From contig CAJUMF010000004.1 of the NCBI GenBank assembly GCA_910586965.1, positions 85,129 through 149,128 of the forward strand: 64,000 bases of DNA, written 5' to 3'. Source of the DNA: an uncultured Dorea sp. GTDB taxonomy: Bacteria > Bacillota > Clostridia > Lachnospirales > Lachnospiraceae. Below, one piece after another: positions 1 to 8,574 of this stretch; positions within the stretch are counted from its first letter, which is position 1, and each line of letters starts with the position of its first letter. The notes beneath the pieces were generated by a model, which worked only from the letters and a program-made list of their open reading frames with translations, had not been told where the DNA came from and ran no database searches. The position numbers were made by a program, and so were the translations under genes.

Positions 1-23
1 AGGATTTTCTCAAAAGTATATAT

Positions 24-97
24 GGCGGAATAGCTCAGTTGGCTAGAGCACACGGTTCATACCCGTGGTGTCGCTGGTTCAAATCCAGTTCCCGCTA
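24..97 (+). tRNA. tRNA-Met (anticodon CAT)
   Basis: A full cloverleaf can be drawn: 7-bp acceptor (one A-C mismatch, one G-T), D arm, a 5-bp anticodon stem CACGG/CCGTG around loop TTCATAC (anticodon CAT), and a T arm with TTCAAAT. No CCA is encoded. The anticodon loop resembles Firmicute elongator tRNA-Met rather than tRNA-Ile2, which also reads CAT, so elongator Met is inferred. Confidence 0.9.
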
Positions 98-108
98 CTT
101 ATTTACAG

Positions 109-138
109 AGGAGACGGTTGTTGACTGTCTTCTTTTTT
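109..138 (+). terminator. Rho-independent terminator after tRNA-Met
   Basis: A 7-bp stem AGGAGAC/GTCTTCT (one G-T pair) is followed directly by a T run. It sits 11 nt past the tRNA and overlaps the promoter of the next gene. Confidence 0.65.
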
Positions 139-149
139 TATATTATGAT
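121..149 (+). promoter_or_regulatory. Sigma-A type promoter for the 98-aa membrane protein and ispF
   Basis: TTGACT (121-126) and TATGAT (144-149) are separated by 17 bp. The -35 box lies inside the loop of the preceding terminator hairpin, a compact terminator/promoter overlap. Confidence 0.6.
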
Positions 150-178
150 AATATCAGCAGTTACAAGGAGGATGAAAA

Positions 179-475
179 ATGACGAAGTCAAGGTTATTTC
201 TTTATATTATTGCGGGAGGATATGTAGCTTATACAGGTTTGGGACTGTCTCAAAATGCTTTGGCGCAGCGGCCGGACAATTATATGATTTATCTGTTTAT
301 CGGGGTACTGTTTGTTGCAGTGGGTGGTTTTTTAGCAGTTTATAATGCCAGAAAACTTTTGAAGGGCGATTATGTAAATTTTGCAGAGAGCGGCCCGGAA
401 CCAGATCAGCAAGAGAGTATTAACGAGAGTGAACAGGAAGGGGGAGCAGACGATGAGGATAGGAATGGGATATGA
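179..475 (+). CDS. Small two-helix membrane protein, unknown function
   Basis: 98 aa, start supported by an AAGGAGG site a few bases upstream. Two hydrophobic segments are visible (about residues 5-27 and 35-56), followed by a very acidic, Glu/Asp/Gln-rich cytoplasmic-type tail that ends DEDRNGI. The last 23 bp overlap the start of ispF in another frame, so the two are probably translationally coupled. I do not recognise the family; small acidic-tailed membrane proteins like this are common next to ispF-type genes in Lachnospiraceae genomes (recollection, not checked). Confidence 0.75.
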   Translation: MTKSRLFLYIIAGGYVAYTGLGLSQNALAQRPDNYMIYLFIGVLFVAVGGFLAVYNARKLLKGDYVNFAESGPEPDQQESINESEQEGGADDEDRNGI

Positions 476-1010
476 TGTACATCGGTTAGTGGAAGATCGG
501 GATTTGATTTTAGGAGGGGTAAAGCTGCCATACGAGAAAGGACTTTTGGGACATTCCGATGCGGATGTTCTTTTACATGCAGTGATGGATGCCCTTTTGG
601 GAGCAGCGGCTCTCGGGGATATTGGGAGGCATTTTCCGGATACGGATCCTGCGTATAAGGGAGCTTCAAGCCTGCGCCTTTTGGAACTTGTGGGGAAGCT
701 TATTGACGAGAAGCTCTATGTGATTGGAAATATCGATGCGACGATCATTGCCCAGCGCCCCAAGATGGCGCCTTATATCGATGAGATGAGAAAGAATGTA
801 GCTGGGGCGCTTAATATAGATACAGATCAGGTGAATATCAAGGCGACTACAGAGGAAGGGCTGGGCTTTACCGGAAGCGGAGAGGGGATCTCCGCCCAGG
901 CGGTGGCTTGCCTGGAGACTGTCATGAATTACAGCTATACGGTGGCAACGGATGAGGGGAAGGGCTGTCCAGGGTGCGGCGGTTGCGGACATGCGTCCGG
1001 TATGGAATGA
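453..1010 (+). CDS. ispF: 2-C-methyl-D-erythritol 2,4-cyclodiphosphate synthase
   Basis: Cyclises CDP-ME 2-phosphate to MEcPP in the MEP isoprenoid pathway. Start MRIGMGYDVHR is preceded by a GGGGGAGC-type site; a longer reading frame beginning at 381 lies inside the upstream gene and is rejected. The family's metal-binding DVH (residues 8-10) and the LGHSDADV segment are visible, as is the C-terminal TTEEGLGFTGSGEGI signature. The protein is 185 aa against a usual length near 157, because it carries an extra tail of about 21 residues with CPGCGGCGH, which looks metal-binding. The gene leads into the GNAT gene 23 bp downstream. Confidence 0.95.
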   Translation: MRIGMGYDVHRLVEDRDLILGGVKLPYEKGLLGHSDADVLLHAVMDALLGAAALGDIGRHFPDTDPAYKGASSLRLLELVGKLIDEKLYVIGNIDATIIAQRPKMAPYIDEMRKNVAGALNIDTDQVNIKATTEEGLGFTGSGEGISAQAVACLETVMNYSYTVATDEGKGCPGCGGCGHASGME

Positions 1011-1033
1011 TACGGATAAAAAGGAGACACAGG

Positions 1034-2026
1034 ATGGAGATAAAAAAACTCACCCAGAAGGAAAAGGCGCGCACAAGAGCGTTGTATGAGGAAGTGTTTT
1101 CAGAGGACAGCCTGGAGTTTGTGGATTATTATTATACAGAGAAGACGAAGGATAATACCATATATACGGCCGAGAGGGATGGAGAGGTTGTGGGAATGCT
1201 TCACTTGAATCCCTATGTTTTGTCTGTTGAAGGAGCGGAGAAGAAGATAAATTATATCGTTGCCGTGGCGACGAAGAAGGAATACCGCAGGCAGGGGGTC
1301 ATGGCATCGATCTTAAGGCACAGCCTTAAAGATATGTATGCAGACGGGCAGTCCTTTACTTTCCTGATGCCGGCGGCGGAGGAAATTTATTTTCCCCATG
1401 ATTTTCGAACGGTATACGTGCAGGAAAAAAGATATTACGAAGAAAAGCAATATCCGTATTCTATGACTGCAGCTTCTGAAGAAGACTGCGCCGGGCTGGC
1501 GGATGCGGCAGAGCAGTATCTGAATGCCAATTACCAGGTATATGCAAAACGGGATGAGCCTTACTACCAAAGGCTTCTTAAGGAGTACGCAACCGACGGG
1601 GGAAGCCTTATGATCGGAAAGAAGGATGGGGAGATCGTGGACTGCCGTATCTTTTGGCCGGACGGAGTAGAGAAGGAAAGACCGAAGATCATGGTGCGGA
1701 TCGTGGATGTGCGCAGGATGCTCATGTCTGTCAGAGTGCGGAGCCTGATCGGAGTCTGCTTTCAGATTACAGACCCGGTCATTCCGGAGAATAATCGCTG
1801 CGTAGTTCTTACGGGAACAGAATTTTCCGGGGTGATGCTGATGGACAGCAAGCCGGAGAACAGTGAAGGTACAGTTACGATTGCTACTGTTGCAAGCTTT
1901 CTTTTCGGCGCAAAAAGTGCAGAGGAGATTTGTATGGAAGAGGGAGTCTGGATGTCGGAGCGCATGAAGAGTGAGATGGAGAAGATCGTGCCGCTCTCGA
2001 GGATATATCTGAATGAGACCGTGTAA
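1034..2026 (+). CDS. GNAT family acetyltransferase, Eis-like (GNAT plus sterol-carrier-type C-terminal domain)
   Basis: 330 aa. Start MEIKKLTQ at 1034 is chosen because AAAAGGAG lies 9 nt upstream; the frame is open further upstream but overlaps ispF. The first 130 residues form a GNAT fold with the acetyl-CoA binding loop YRRQGVMASIL (near residue 87). The middle is poorly conserved, and the last ~110 residues (from about residue 220) resemble the SCP2-like domain of Eis-type N-acetyltransferases. Substrate unknown; family members modify amines on small molecules or proteins. Same strand and 32 bp before the next gene, so probably one transcript. Confidence 0.8.
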   Translation: MEIKKLTQKEKARTRALYEEVFSEDSLEFVDYYYTEKTKDNTIYTAERDGEVVGMLHLNPYVLSVEGAEKKINYIVAVATKKEYRRQGVMASILRHSLKDMYADGQSFTFLMPAAEEIYFPHDFRTVYVQEKRYYEEKQYPYSMTAASEEDCAGLADAAEQYLNANYQVYAKRDEPYYQRLLKEYATDGGSLMIGKKDGEIVDCRIFWPDGVEKERPKIMVRIVDVRRMLMSVRVRSLIGVCFQITDPVIPENNRCVVLTGTEFSGVMLMDSKPENSEGTVTIATVASFLFGAKSAEEICMEEGVWMSERMKSEMEKIVPLSRIYLNETV

Positions 2027-2058
2027 ATGATAGCAGGGGTATCATGGAGGAGGACAAT

Positions 2059-3171
2059 ATGAAAGAGACAAGACCATTTATTGACTGGAAGCTGGCAGAA
2101 GATTTTATGATCGCTGTATTTGAAAAGTGTGGAGTGCCTGGAGAAGATGCCGCGGTGTGCGCGGATGTGCTTCTTGAGAGTGACCGCAGGGGGATTGAGA
2201 GTCATGGGTGTAATCGGTTCAAGCCAATCTATATCGATCGGATCAGGGACGGTATCCTGAATCCAAAGACAGAGTTTGAAGTGATAAGGCAGACGCCCAC
2301 TACAGCCGTTGTGGACGGACATAACGGGATGGGTATGGTCATAGGCAGGAAGGCGATGCAGATGGCCATTGACAAGGCAAAGCGGTATGGTATGGGCATG
2401 GTGGCAGTGCGCAATTCTACCCATTATGGAATCGCAGGATATTATGTGACTATGTGTACGGAGAATAATATGGTTGGCATCACCGGAACGAATGCCAGGC
2501 CATCCATAGCCCCAACTTTTGGTGTTGAAAATATGCTTGGAACAAATCCCATCACCTTTGGACTGCCTACAGATGAGCCGTTTCCGTTTGTACTTGACTG
2601 CGCTACTTCCATCTCCCAGAGAGGGAAGATAGAATTCTATGCGAGAAACGGGATGGATACACCGTCGGGTATGGTGATTGGAAATGATGGAAAAGCGGTG
2701 ACAGACAGCGAACGGATCTTAAATGATCTGAACTGCGGGCGGGCAGCGCTTGCGCCCCTTGGCGGGATCGGGGAGGAGCTGGCAGGGTATAAGGGCTACG
2801 GCTATGCGACGGTGGTAGAGATCCTTTCGGCGGCACTCCAGGCAGGAAGCTTTTTAAAGAAGCTTTCCGGTAAGGACGAGGAAGGCAATAAGATTCCTTA
2901 TCCGCTGGGACATTTCTTTATTGCCATTGATACAGAAGCGTTTATGGGAGCGGAAAGTTTTAAGAAAACTGCCGGGGAGATCTTAAGGCAGCTTCGGGCA
3001 TCAAAAAAGGCGCCGGGACAGGAGCGTATCTTTACTGCAGGTGAAAAAGAATACGAGATCTGGCAGTTTAGAAAAGATAAGGGGATTCCGGTGGGAGAGG
3101 CCGTCCAGAAGGAATTTATCAAGATGAGGGATGAGTTGGGTCTTACGCAGTTTGTGTTCCCTTTTGAGTAG
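2059..3171 (+). CDS. Ldh family NAD(P)-dependent 2-oxo acid dehydrogenase (malate/L-lactate/ureidoglycolate dehydrogenase type)
   Basis: 370 aa from ATG 2059. The upstream ATG at 2044 is disfavoured because GGAGGAGG (2046-2053) is the ribosome site for 2059. Typical family features: ESDRRGIESHGCNR near the N-terminus, catalytic-type histidine in RNSTHYGIAGYY, the ITGTNARPSIAPTFG loop, and LGTNPITFGLP. Reduces or oxidises a 2-hydroxy/2-oxo acid pair with nicotinamide cofactor in the cytoplasm. Exact substrate (malate, lactate, ureidoglycolate or other) cannot be decided. Confidence 0.88.
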   Translation: MKETRPFIDWKLAEDFMIAVFEKCGVPGEDAAVCADVLLESDRRGIESHGCNRFKPIYIDRIRDGILNPKTEFEVIRQTPTTAVVDGHNGMGMVIGRKAMQMAIDKAKRYGMGMVAVRNSTHYGIAGYYVTMCTENNMVGITGTNARPSIAPTFGVENMLGTNPITFGLPTDEPFPFVLDCATSISQRGKIEFYARNGMDTPSGMVIGNDGKAVTDSERILNDLNCGRAALAPLGGIGEELAGYKGYGYATVVEILSAALQAGSFLKKLSGKDEEGNKIPYPLGHFFIAIDTEAFMGAESFKKTAGEILRQLRASKKAPGQERIFTAGEKEYEIWQFRKDKGIPVGEAVQKEFIKMRDELGLTQFVFPFE

Positions 3172-3471
3172 AAATGAGCAAAAAAGAAGAGCTGCCGAAA
3201 GACGGGCAGTTTGAGAGGCAGCGGCTTGAGGGCTGCTGTCTTTTCTTGTGTCTTTTTGTCTGTTGTATTATTAGGATTTCTTTAGAATTTCTTTCGTTTT
3301 TCCTGTCACCCATCTTAAGCTTTGCCGGATATACTTCTGTTAAAACTTAAGGAGGGGAGCAGATGGAGAAAGGTACGTATCTAAAAACAGCGGAATGTGA
3401 TATGATATACTGGCATTGGCAGAGAGCCGGCGATATAGCAATGAGAAAAGTCAGAGAGGAGAGTTCGAGCA
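3172..3471 (+). other. Intergenic region with hairpins and probable promoter before the two-component system
   Basis: 300 nt without a recognised gene. The first part holds competing stems: CTGCC (3192-3196) can pair with GGCAG (3205-3209), and GGCAGC (3217-3222) with GCTGCT (3232-3237) followed by TGTCTTTTCTT, probably the terminator of the preceding operon. Further on, a TGATATGATATACT stretch near 3398-3411 is a plausible -10 region. A 47-codon frame (3363-3506) behind AAGGAGGGG overlaps the regulator start; see findings. Confidence 0.45.
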
Positions 3472-4179
3472 ATGGAGATAAATCATGTATTGGTTGTGGA
3501 GGATGATAAGGAGATACGCGAGGGTGTAAAGATTTACTTAAAGTCCCAGGGGTATGAAGTATTCGAGGCGGCAGACGGTATGGAAGGGCTTGAGGTTATT
3601 GAAAGAGAAGAAATCCACTTGGCTGTCGTGGATGTGATGATGCCGAGGATGGATGGAATCTCCATGACTATTAAGCTCAGGGAAAAGCATGATTTTCCGG
3701 TAATCTTTTTATCGGCCAAATCGGAGGAGGTAGACAAGATCATGGGACTTAATATGGGAGCGGATGATTATGTGACAAAGCCCTTTACTCCGATGGAACT
3801 TCTTGCGAGAGTCAACTCTCAATTGAGGCGCTATAAAAGGTTCTTAGAGCGCCTTGGAACGACGAAAGAATCGTCGGCGGTGCACACCATCGGCGGTTTG
3901 GAGCTTAATGAGGAGACGGTTGAAGTGACGGTGGACGGAGAGCCAGTGAAGATGACTCCCATAGAATTTAAGATACTTCTGCTGTTCATGAAGAATCCGG
4001 GAAGAGTGTTTTCTGCCGAAGAAATCTATGAGCGGGTATGGAATGAGCGGGCGGTAAATACAGATACGATCATGGTACATGTAAGAAATATTCGGGAGAA
4101 GATAGAGATTAATCCGAAGGAGCCAAAATATTTGAAGGTGGTGTGGGGTGTTGGATACAAAATTGAAAAACAGGCATAA
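3472..4179 (+). CDS. OmpR/PhoB-family response regulator
   Basis: 235 aa. Receiver domain (1-120) with acidic pair at 11-12, phosphoacceptor Asp54 in VVDVMMPRMD and Lys103 in VTKPF; C-terminal winged-helix DNA-binding domain (about 135-233) with the FSAEEIYERVW and NTDTIMVHVRNIREKIE elements of the VanR/PhoB type. GAGAGGAGAG precedes the ATG. The downstream sensor kinase gene overlaps its end by 32 bp, so the two form a cognate pair. Targets are not evident. Confidence 0.93.
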   Translation: MEINHVLVVEDDKEIREGVKIYLKSQGYEVFEAADGMEGLEVIEREEIHLAVVDVMMPRMDGISMTIKLREKHDFPVIFLSAKSEEVDKIMGLNMGADDYVTKPFTPMELLARVNSQLRRYKRFLERLGTTKESSAVHTIGGLELNEETVEVTVDGEPVKMTPIEFKILLLFMKNPGRVFSAEEIYERVWNERAVNTDTIMVHVRNIREKIEINPKEPKYLKVVWGVGYKIEKQA

Positions 4180-6253
4180 ATTAGCAGTATTTCTGATTTT
4201 GCTCATTATCATAATACCAGCGATGGCGGTGCTTGAAAAGTATGGGGAAGCTTTTTACGAGGTCGAACAGCAAAAAGAGGAGAGCATGACAGAGGCTCAG
4301 GTCTCGGATGATTTTGTCGGAAAGTTTGTGGAGGCATGTTATATATTTTATAACAGGGAGCTTTCTGAACAGGATGTATCAGACGAGGAAAAAGAGTACG
4401 ATTTTTGGACTTTTGCAGATGAGAACAACATGCTGTTTGAGGACAATGACTATTTTGAGACCTTCCTTGACTACCGGGTAGTGGACGAGAAAGGCTCAGT
4501 AGTCGCGAAGACAATGGCGGCGAGCAGCAATAGTTACCCGGGAGAGGGAAATTTGACCTCGTATTCCATTGGGATGCGCATTTCTTTTGACGGGAACGGA
4601 GTGCCGTCGGCAGTGATAAGCTCGGGGGAGTATAAAGACGACCAGAGCAAGATCCTGATAAGGCAGCTTGGCAGCTTTTTTGAAGAGACAGAGCTTGGTC
4701 GTATTGTCAGGGACGCGGAGCGGCAGGAACTTTTGAAAACTCCCGTGAACCGAACATTTTATCTTGCCATGCGCCAGGAGAATATGGAGGAATATCTGGA
4801 TAATACTTTTGCGGGTTATGGGGTACACAGCTACGGCCCGGAGTGGTTTACCAATATGATCCTTCTTCTGATGGCGGCAGTTGCCGGGGCTGCATTCCTG
4901 CTCCCGAGATTCAAGACGCTGCGGACAGGGGAAGAAAAGATTTTCCGGGTTCCTTTTGAGATTTCGGCTGTCGTGCTGCTCTTGTCCGTTGCAGCCGCGA
5001 CAGACATTGCGGCGGACAGAATCGGTGCTTTTTCCTCGAGCTATGACCTGTTTGATTTTCTGATATGGATTGTGGTGTTTGGGATGGTCTACTGGAGCGC
5101 GGCATGTATGAGGCATATATTTACCATGGGGCCAAGGAAGTATTTTAAAGAGTGCACACTCATGGTGCCGGCAAAAAAATATATACAAAAAGGGTGGAGA
5201 TGCGCGCTGGCAGGCTGCCGGAACTGGTTTGACAGAATATACCGCTCTTTTGACGAGCTGGATTTCAGAGATGAGAACAATAAGACGATACTGAGGCTTG
5301 TCTTTATGAATTTTGCGCTTCTTGCGGTGATAAGCTGTATGTGGTTTGCGGGAATCTTTGCGTTGGTAATCTATTCTGTAATCCTATATCTTGTGCTGAG
5401 AAAATATTTCAACGATCTGAAAGGGAAATACGCGCATCTTTTGAAAGCAACCAACCAGATGGCGCAGGGGAAGCTTGATGTGGAGATTACGGAAGATCTG
5501 GGGGTATTTAACCCCTTCAAAACAGAGATTGCAAAGATTCAGGACGGATATCAGAAGGCGGTGGAAAAAGAGGTGAAAAGTCAGCGCATGAAGACAGAGC
5601 TTATCACCAACGTATCTCACGATTTAAAGACACCGCTGACTGCAATCATTACTTATGTGAATCTGCTCAAGGAGGAGAAGGATGAAGAAAAGCGCCGGGA
5701 CTATATTGAGGTATTGGAGAGAAAGTCTCTAAGGCTTAAGGTGCTGATTGAGGATCTGTTCGAGATCAGCAAGGCCAGCAGCAAGAATGTGATTCTTCAT
5801 TTCGTGGATGTGGACGTGGTCAATCTTTTTAAACAGGTGCGGCTTGAACTTAGTGAAAAGTTTGAGGCTGCAGAACTTGATTTTCGATGCACTTATCCGG
5901 AGGAGAAGGCAGTGGCAGCTCTTGACAGCCAGAAGACTTACCGTATCTTTGAAAATCTTTTGATCAATGTAGTGAAATATGCCATGCCGAAGACCAGGGT
6001 GTATGTAAAGATAGAGAAGCGCGCCGATGAGATCGTACTTCATATCATGAATATTTCGGCGACGGAGCTTGATTTTAATCCGGATGAGATTACTGAGCGA
6101 TTCGTGCGGGGTGATGCGGCGAGAAATACGGAAGGCTCGGGGCTTGGGCTGGCTATTGCAAAAAGCTTCACAGAACTTCAGAAAGGCCGGTTCAAGATAG
6201 AAACGGAAGGTGATCTTTTTAAAGCGGAAGTTGCATTCCCTGTGGAAAAATAG
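4148..6253 (+). CDS. Membrane sensor histidine kinase, partner of the upstream regulator
   Basis: 701 aa with GTG start inside the end of the response regulator gene. N-terminal membrane anchor (residues 11-28), a ~200-residue extracytoplasmic region, then several membrane helices (about 236-252, 271-288, 302-320, 380-417), a HAMP-like linker (MAQGKLDVEI), HisKA with His491 in NVSHDLKTPLT and a HATPase_c domain with N-box NLLINVVKYA and G-box GSGLGLAIAKS. The long N-terminal sensor with an extra multi-helix block resembles large clostridial kinases adjacent to VanR-like regulators. Signal unknown. Confidence 0.9.
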   Translation: MLDTKLKNRHKLAVFLILLIIIIPAMAVLEKYGEAFYEVEQQKEESMTEAQVSDDFVGKFVEACYIFYNRELSEQDVSDEEKEYDFWTFADENNMLFEDNDYFETFLDYRVVDEKGSVVAKTMAASSNSYPGEGNLTSYSIGMRISFDGNGVPSAVISSGEYKDDQSKILIRQLGSFFEETELGRIVRDAERQELLKTPVNRTFYLAMRQENMEEYLDNTFAGYGVHSYGPEWFTNMILLLMAAVAGAAFLLPRFKTLRTGEEKIFRVPFEISAVVLLLSVAAATDIAADRIGAFSSSYDLFDFLIWIVVFGMVYWSAACMRHIFTMGPRKYFKECTLMVPAKKYIQKGWRCALAGCRNWFDRIYRSFDELDFRDENNKTILRLVFMNFALLAVISCMWFAGIFALVIYSVILYLVLRKYFNDLKGKYAHLLKATNQMAQGKLDVEITEDLGVFNPFKTEIAKIQDGYQKAVEKEVKSQRMKTELITNVSHDLKTPLTAIITYVNLLKEEKDEEKRRDYIEVLERKSLRLKVLIEDLFEISKASSKNVILHFVDVDVVNLFKQVRLELSEKFEAAELDFRCTYPEEKAVAALDSQKTYRIFENLLINVVKYAMPKTRVYVKIEKRADEIVLHIMNISATELDFNPDEITERFVRGDAARNTEGSGLGLAIAKSFTELQKGRFKIETEGDLFKAEVAFPVEK

Positions 6254-6277
6254 AAAGATTATAGAAATAGGTTTGAT

Positions 6278-6319
6278 GATGCCAGGGACAAAATAGGTTT
6301 TGTTCCTGGTGTCATTTTG
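6278..6319 (+). terminator. Terminator after the sensor kinase
   Basis: Long imperfect hairpin: GCCAGGGACAAAA pairs with TTTTGTTCCTGGTG, then ATTTTGCC. It separates the two-component operon from the DUF342 gene. Confidence 0.75.
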
Positions 6320-6344
6320 CCAATTTTTTGCCTTCGTTTTTTTC

Positions 6345-6373
6345 TTGTAAATATGCACGCGATAGGATACAAT
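6345..6373 (+). promoter_or_regulatory. Promoter for the DUF342 gene
   Basis: TTGTAA (6345-6350), 17-bp spacer, TACAAT (6368-6373), about 50 bp ahead of the TTG start codon. Confidence 0.5.
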
Positions 6374-6421
6374 AGGAATATAATATTGGTATAGAGAATA
6401 CGCAAAGGGGAGGCGATAGGT

Positions 6422-8167
6422 TTGAAGATTTTAAAAGTTTTAAAAGAAAAATTCGTCAGGACTAAAAAGGGAGAGAGTAAAGAGGAAGAACCTTTGGAGC
6501 CACTGTCGCCTCAGGAAACACAGCAGGATTTTGCTACTACGTCAACAGCATCCTCGGTCAGCCTAGAGCTGTCTCATGAGCATCCGCTTTATCGTCTGTA
6601 TGACATAAGGACAGACAAGTCAAGGAATACGCCTCCTCCTGAACTGGTAATGAAGGGAGGCGACGAGCTCACGGAGGACCAGATAAGAAAAGAGCTCATG
6701 AGGTTTCGTATTGAGATGACGAAGGCGGCGGATTCGCGGCTGAAAGATGTGTTGCCGAAGCTCGCTACAGAAGAGAATGAGGAGGAGAACGGGGAAGAAA
6801 GTGAGACTTCCCATTTGGAGCCTTCGATGGATGCATTGCCCTTTGTGTATGTTTCCTCGGACAACATGTATGCCTGGGTGATGGTCTTTCCGCCGACGGG
6901 CTGGGGCAAGGAGCTTACGAAAGACCTGCTCTTTGAGGCACTGGAGAAGAAAAAAGTCACTTACGGTCTGGATCAAGAGGTATTCGAAAATCTGCCGGAG
7001 GATTATAACCGTTATTTTCACTTATTTCTTATCGCGAAGGGAAGTAAAGCAGCCAACGGAGACAATGGCTATCTCGTAGATTATTTCTTAAGGCATGTGG
7101 AGCGGCTTCCGGAGATGGATGAATTCGGCAATGTGAATTATATGTCCTTGGGTGCCGAGCAGAATGTAAAGCAGGGCGATCTGATCTGCGAGGCAATACC
7201 GCCGACAGAAGGGATAGCAGGACGGACAGTGCTAAATCAGGAGCTGCGCTGCAAAAACGGAAAAAGTGTATCGATTCCGAAAGGAAAGAATACAGAGCTC
7301 AGCGAGGACGGCAATAAGCTTATCGCCTCTATAGATGGGCGCGTGGAGTTTAGCGGGCGGTATTTTTCTGTAAAACCTCTTCTTGAGATTCCCGGTAATG
7401 TAGATTATTCTACAGGGAATATTAATTTTATCGGGGATGTACTTATTAAGGGAGATGTGTGCAGCGGATTTTCCGTACGTGCCATGGGTGATATCAAGGT
7501 CTGCGGAGTAGTAGAGTCCTGTGAGATAGAAGCGGGAGGGGATTTGATCGTCGTTAAGGGGATTGTAGGAAATATGGAGACGATCGTGAGATCTCAGCAT
7601 AATATCTATTCAAAATATCTGGTAAACAGTATCGTTCACGCCAGGCAAAATGTGCACACGGATTCAATCCGTTACAGCAATGTATATAGCGACGGCGAGG
7701 TGGAAGTTTGTTCAGGGCGGGGGCTTATTGTTGGAGGACAGATTCGGGCAGCACAGGGGATTGAAGCGAAAATCGTCGGATCTGTATATGAAAGTCCTAC
7801 GTCGATTGTTCTTGGCGGACAGCCTTATACGAGTTTTGAAAAACAGATCTTGTCGCAGAACATAAAAGAGATGAAGGAAGAGATGGAGCGGCTGGAGCGC
7901 CAGCCGGACAGTCCGTTCCGTTCGAAGCGCATGAGTAAGCTTAGGTTGGAGCTGTCAGTGAGCGGTATGAAGCTCAACAAATTTGACCGGGACAAGGAAC
8001 GGATGGAGGAGGAAAAAGAGAAAGAGGAGAAGAAAAGCTGTCGTCTAAGATGCGGTACAGCTCATCCGAGAGTGTCCATAACGATCGAAGATGAGACGGT
8101 TATTTTGGACCGCACGTACAATTCCTGCAATGCCAGATTGGTAGATGGTGAAATATTCCTCATGTAA
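6422..8167 (+). CDS. DUF342 / FapA-like polymer-forming protein
   Basis: 581 aa, TTG start at 6422 behind GGGGAGGCG. Residues ~1-130 are a low-complexity, charged N-terminus. The body carries the FapA (DUF342) pattern: VKQGDLICEAIPPTEGIAG, then repeated short Gly-rich strands (NINFIGDVLIKGDVCSG, VRAMGDIKVCGVVESCEIEAGGD, LIVGGQIRAAQGIEA) that predict a right-handed beta-helix, followed by a charged coiled coil around residues 480-545. Family members occur in flagellated and non-flagellated bacteria, and their function is not settled; no flagellar gene is adjacent here. Probably monocistronic. Confidence 0.85.
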   Translation: MKILKVLKEKFVRTKKGESKEEEPLEPLSPQETQQDFATTSTASSVSLELSHEHPLYRLYDIRTDKSRNTPPPELVMKGGDELTEDQIRKELMRFRIEMTKAADSRLKDVLPKLATEENEEENGEESETSHLEPSMDALPFVYVSSDNMYAWVMVFPPTGWGKELTKDLLFEALEKKKVTYGLDQEVFENLPEDYNRYFHLFLIAKGSKAANGDNGYLVDYFLRHVERLPEMDEFGNVNYMSLGAEQNVKQGDLICEAIPPTEGIAGRTVLNQELRCKNGKSVSIPKGKNTELSEDGNKLIASIDGRVEFSGRYFSVKPLLEIPGNVDYSTGNINFIGDVLIKGDVCSGFSVRAMGDIKVCGVVESCEIEAGGDLIVVKGIVGNMETIVRSQHNIYSKYLVNSIVHARQNVHTDSIRYSNVYSDGEVEVCSGRGLIVGGQIRAAQGIEAKIVGSVYESPTSIVLGGQPYTSFEKQILSQNIKEMKEEMERLERQPDSPFRSKRMSKLRLELSVSGMKLNKFDRDKERMEEEKEKEEKKSCRLRCGTAHPRVSITIEDETVILDRTYNSCNARLVDGEIFLM

Positions 8168-8174
8168 CAAATTG

Positions 8175-8203
8175 TTGACAAATTTCGGAAATTCACATAT
8201 GAT
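8175..8203 (+). promoter_or_regulatory. Promoter for the cysE operon
   Basis: Consensus TTGACA (8175-8180), 17-bp spacer, TATGAT (8198-8203). Transcription would begin near 8210, giving a leader of roughly 365 nt before cysE. Confidence 0.8.
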
Positions 8204-8224
8204 AATATCAGGTTTTCAAAGCAG

Positions 8225-8527
8225 GTTATTTCAAGGCAGCAAAACAGGAAAAGACAAAGAACGGAAAGAGTAGCAGAACCAAGGTCTTACAGAGAGAGGT
8301 TGCCATCGGCTGAAAGCAGCTTTTAAGGGGAAGTCCTGTGAAGTGCATCCGGGAGTTGATCAGGTGAACAGATGTTAAGCCATCTTAAGTAGCCGGATAC
8401 GTTTGGCATACGTTACATGCATGGAGCGGAGGAGCGCCTGAGAGTATCAGAGCTTCTCTATAAGAGTGGAACCGCGGAGTATGGACTTCGTCTCTTGTCA
8501 TAGGAGCAGGAGACGAAGTTTTTTGTC
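8225..8527 (+). promoter_or_regulatory. T-box leader, cysteine-specific
   Basis: The T-box core AAGAGTGGAACCGCGG is at 8462-8477. The following hairpin ACTTCGTCTC (8485-8494)/GAGACGAAGT (8510-8519) with six Ts is the terminator. Upstream lies a stem I region with an AGAGAG element and, in GTGAAG-TGC-A, a specifier triplet TGC at 8344-8346, i.e. Cys. Uncharged tRNA-Cys should prevent termination and allow reading into cysE-cysS and probably the overlapping mrnC, rlmB and sigH genes. Specifier choice rests on its position and on the match to downstream genes. Confidence 0.93.
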
Positions 8528-8574
8528 ATATTTAAAGAAATTAAGACAGACTGATATGATTAAGGAGAATGATT

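Noticed and set aside
6422..8167. Flagellar assembly role for the DUF342 protein
   Set aside because: No flagellar genes are nearby and the family occurs in non-flagellated bacteria; function left open.
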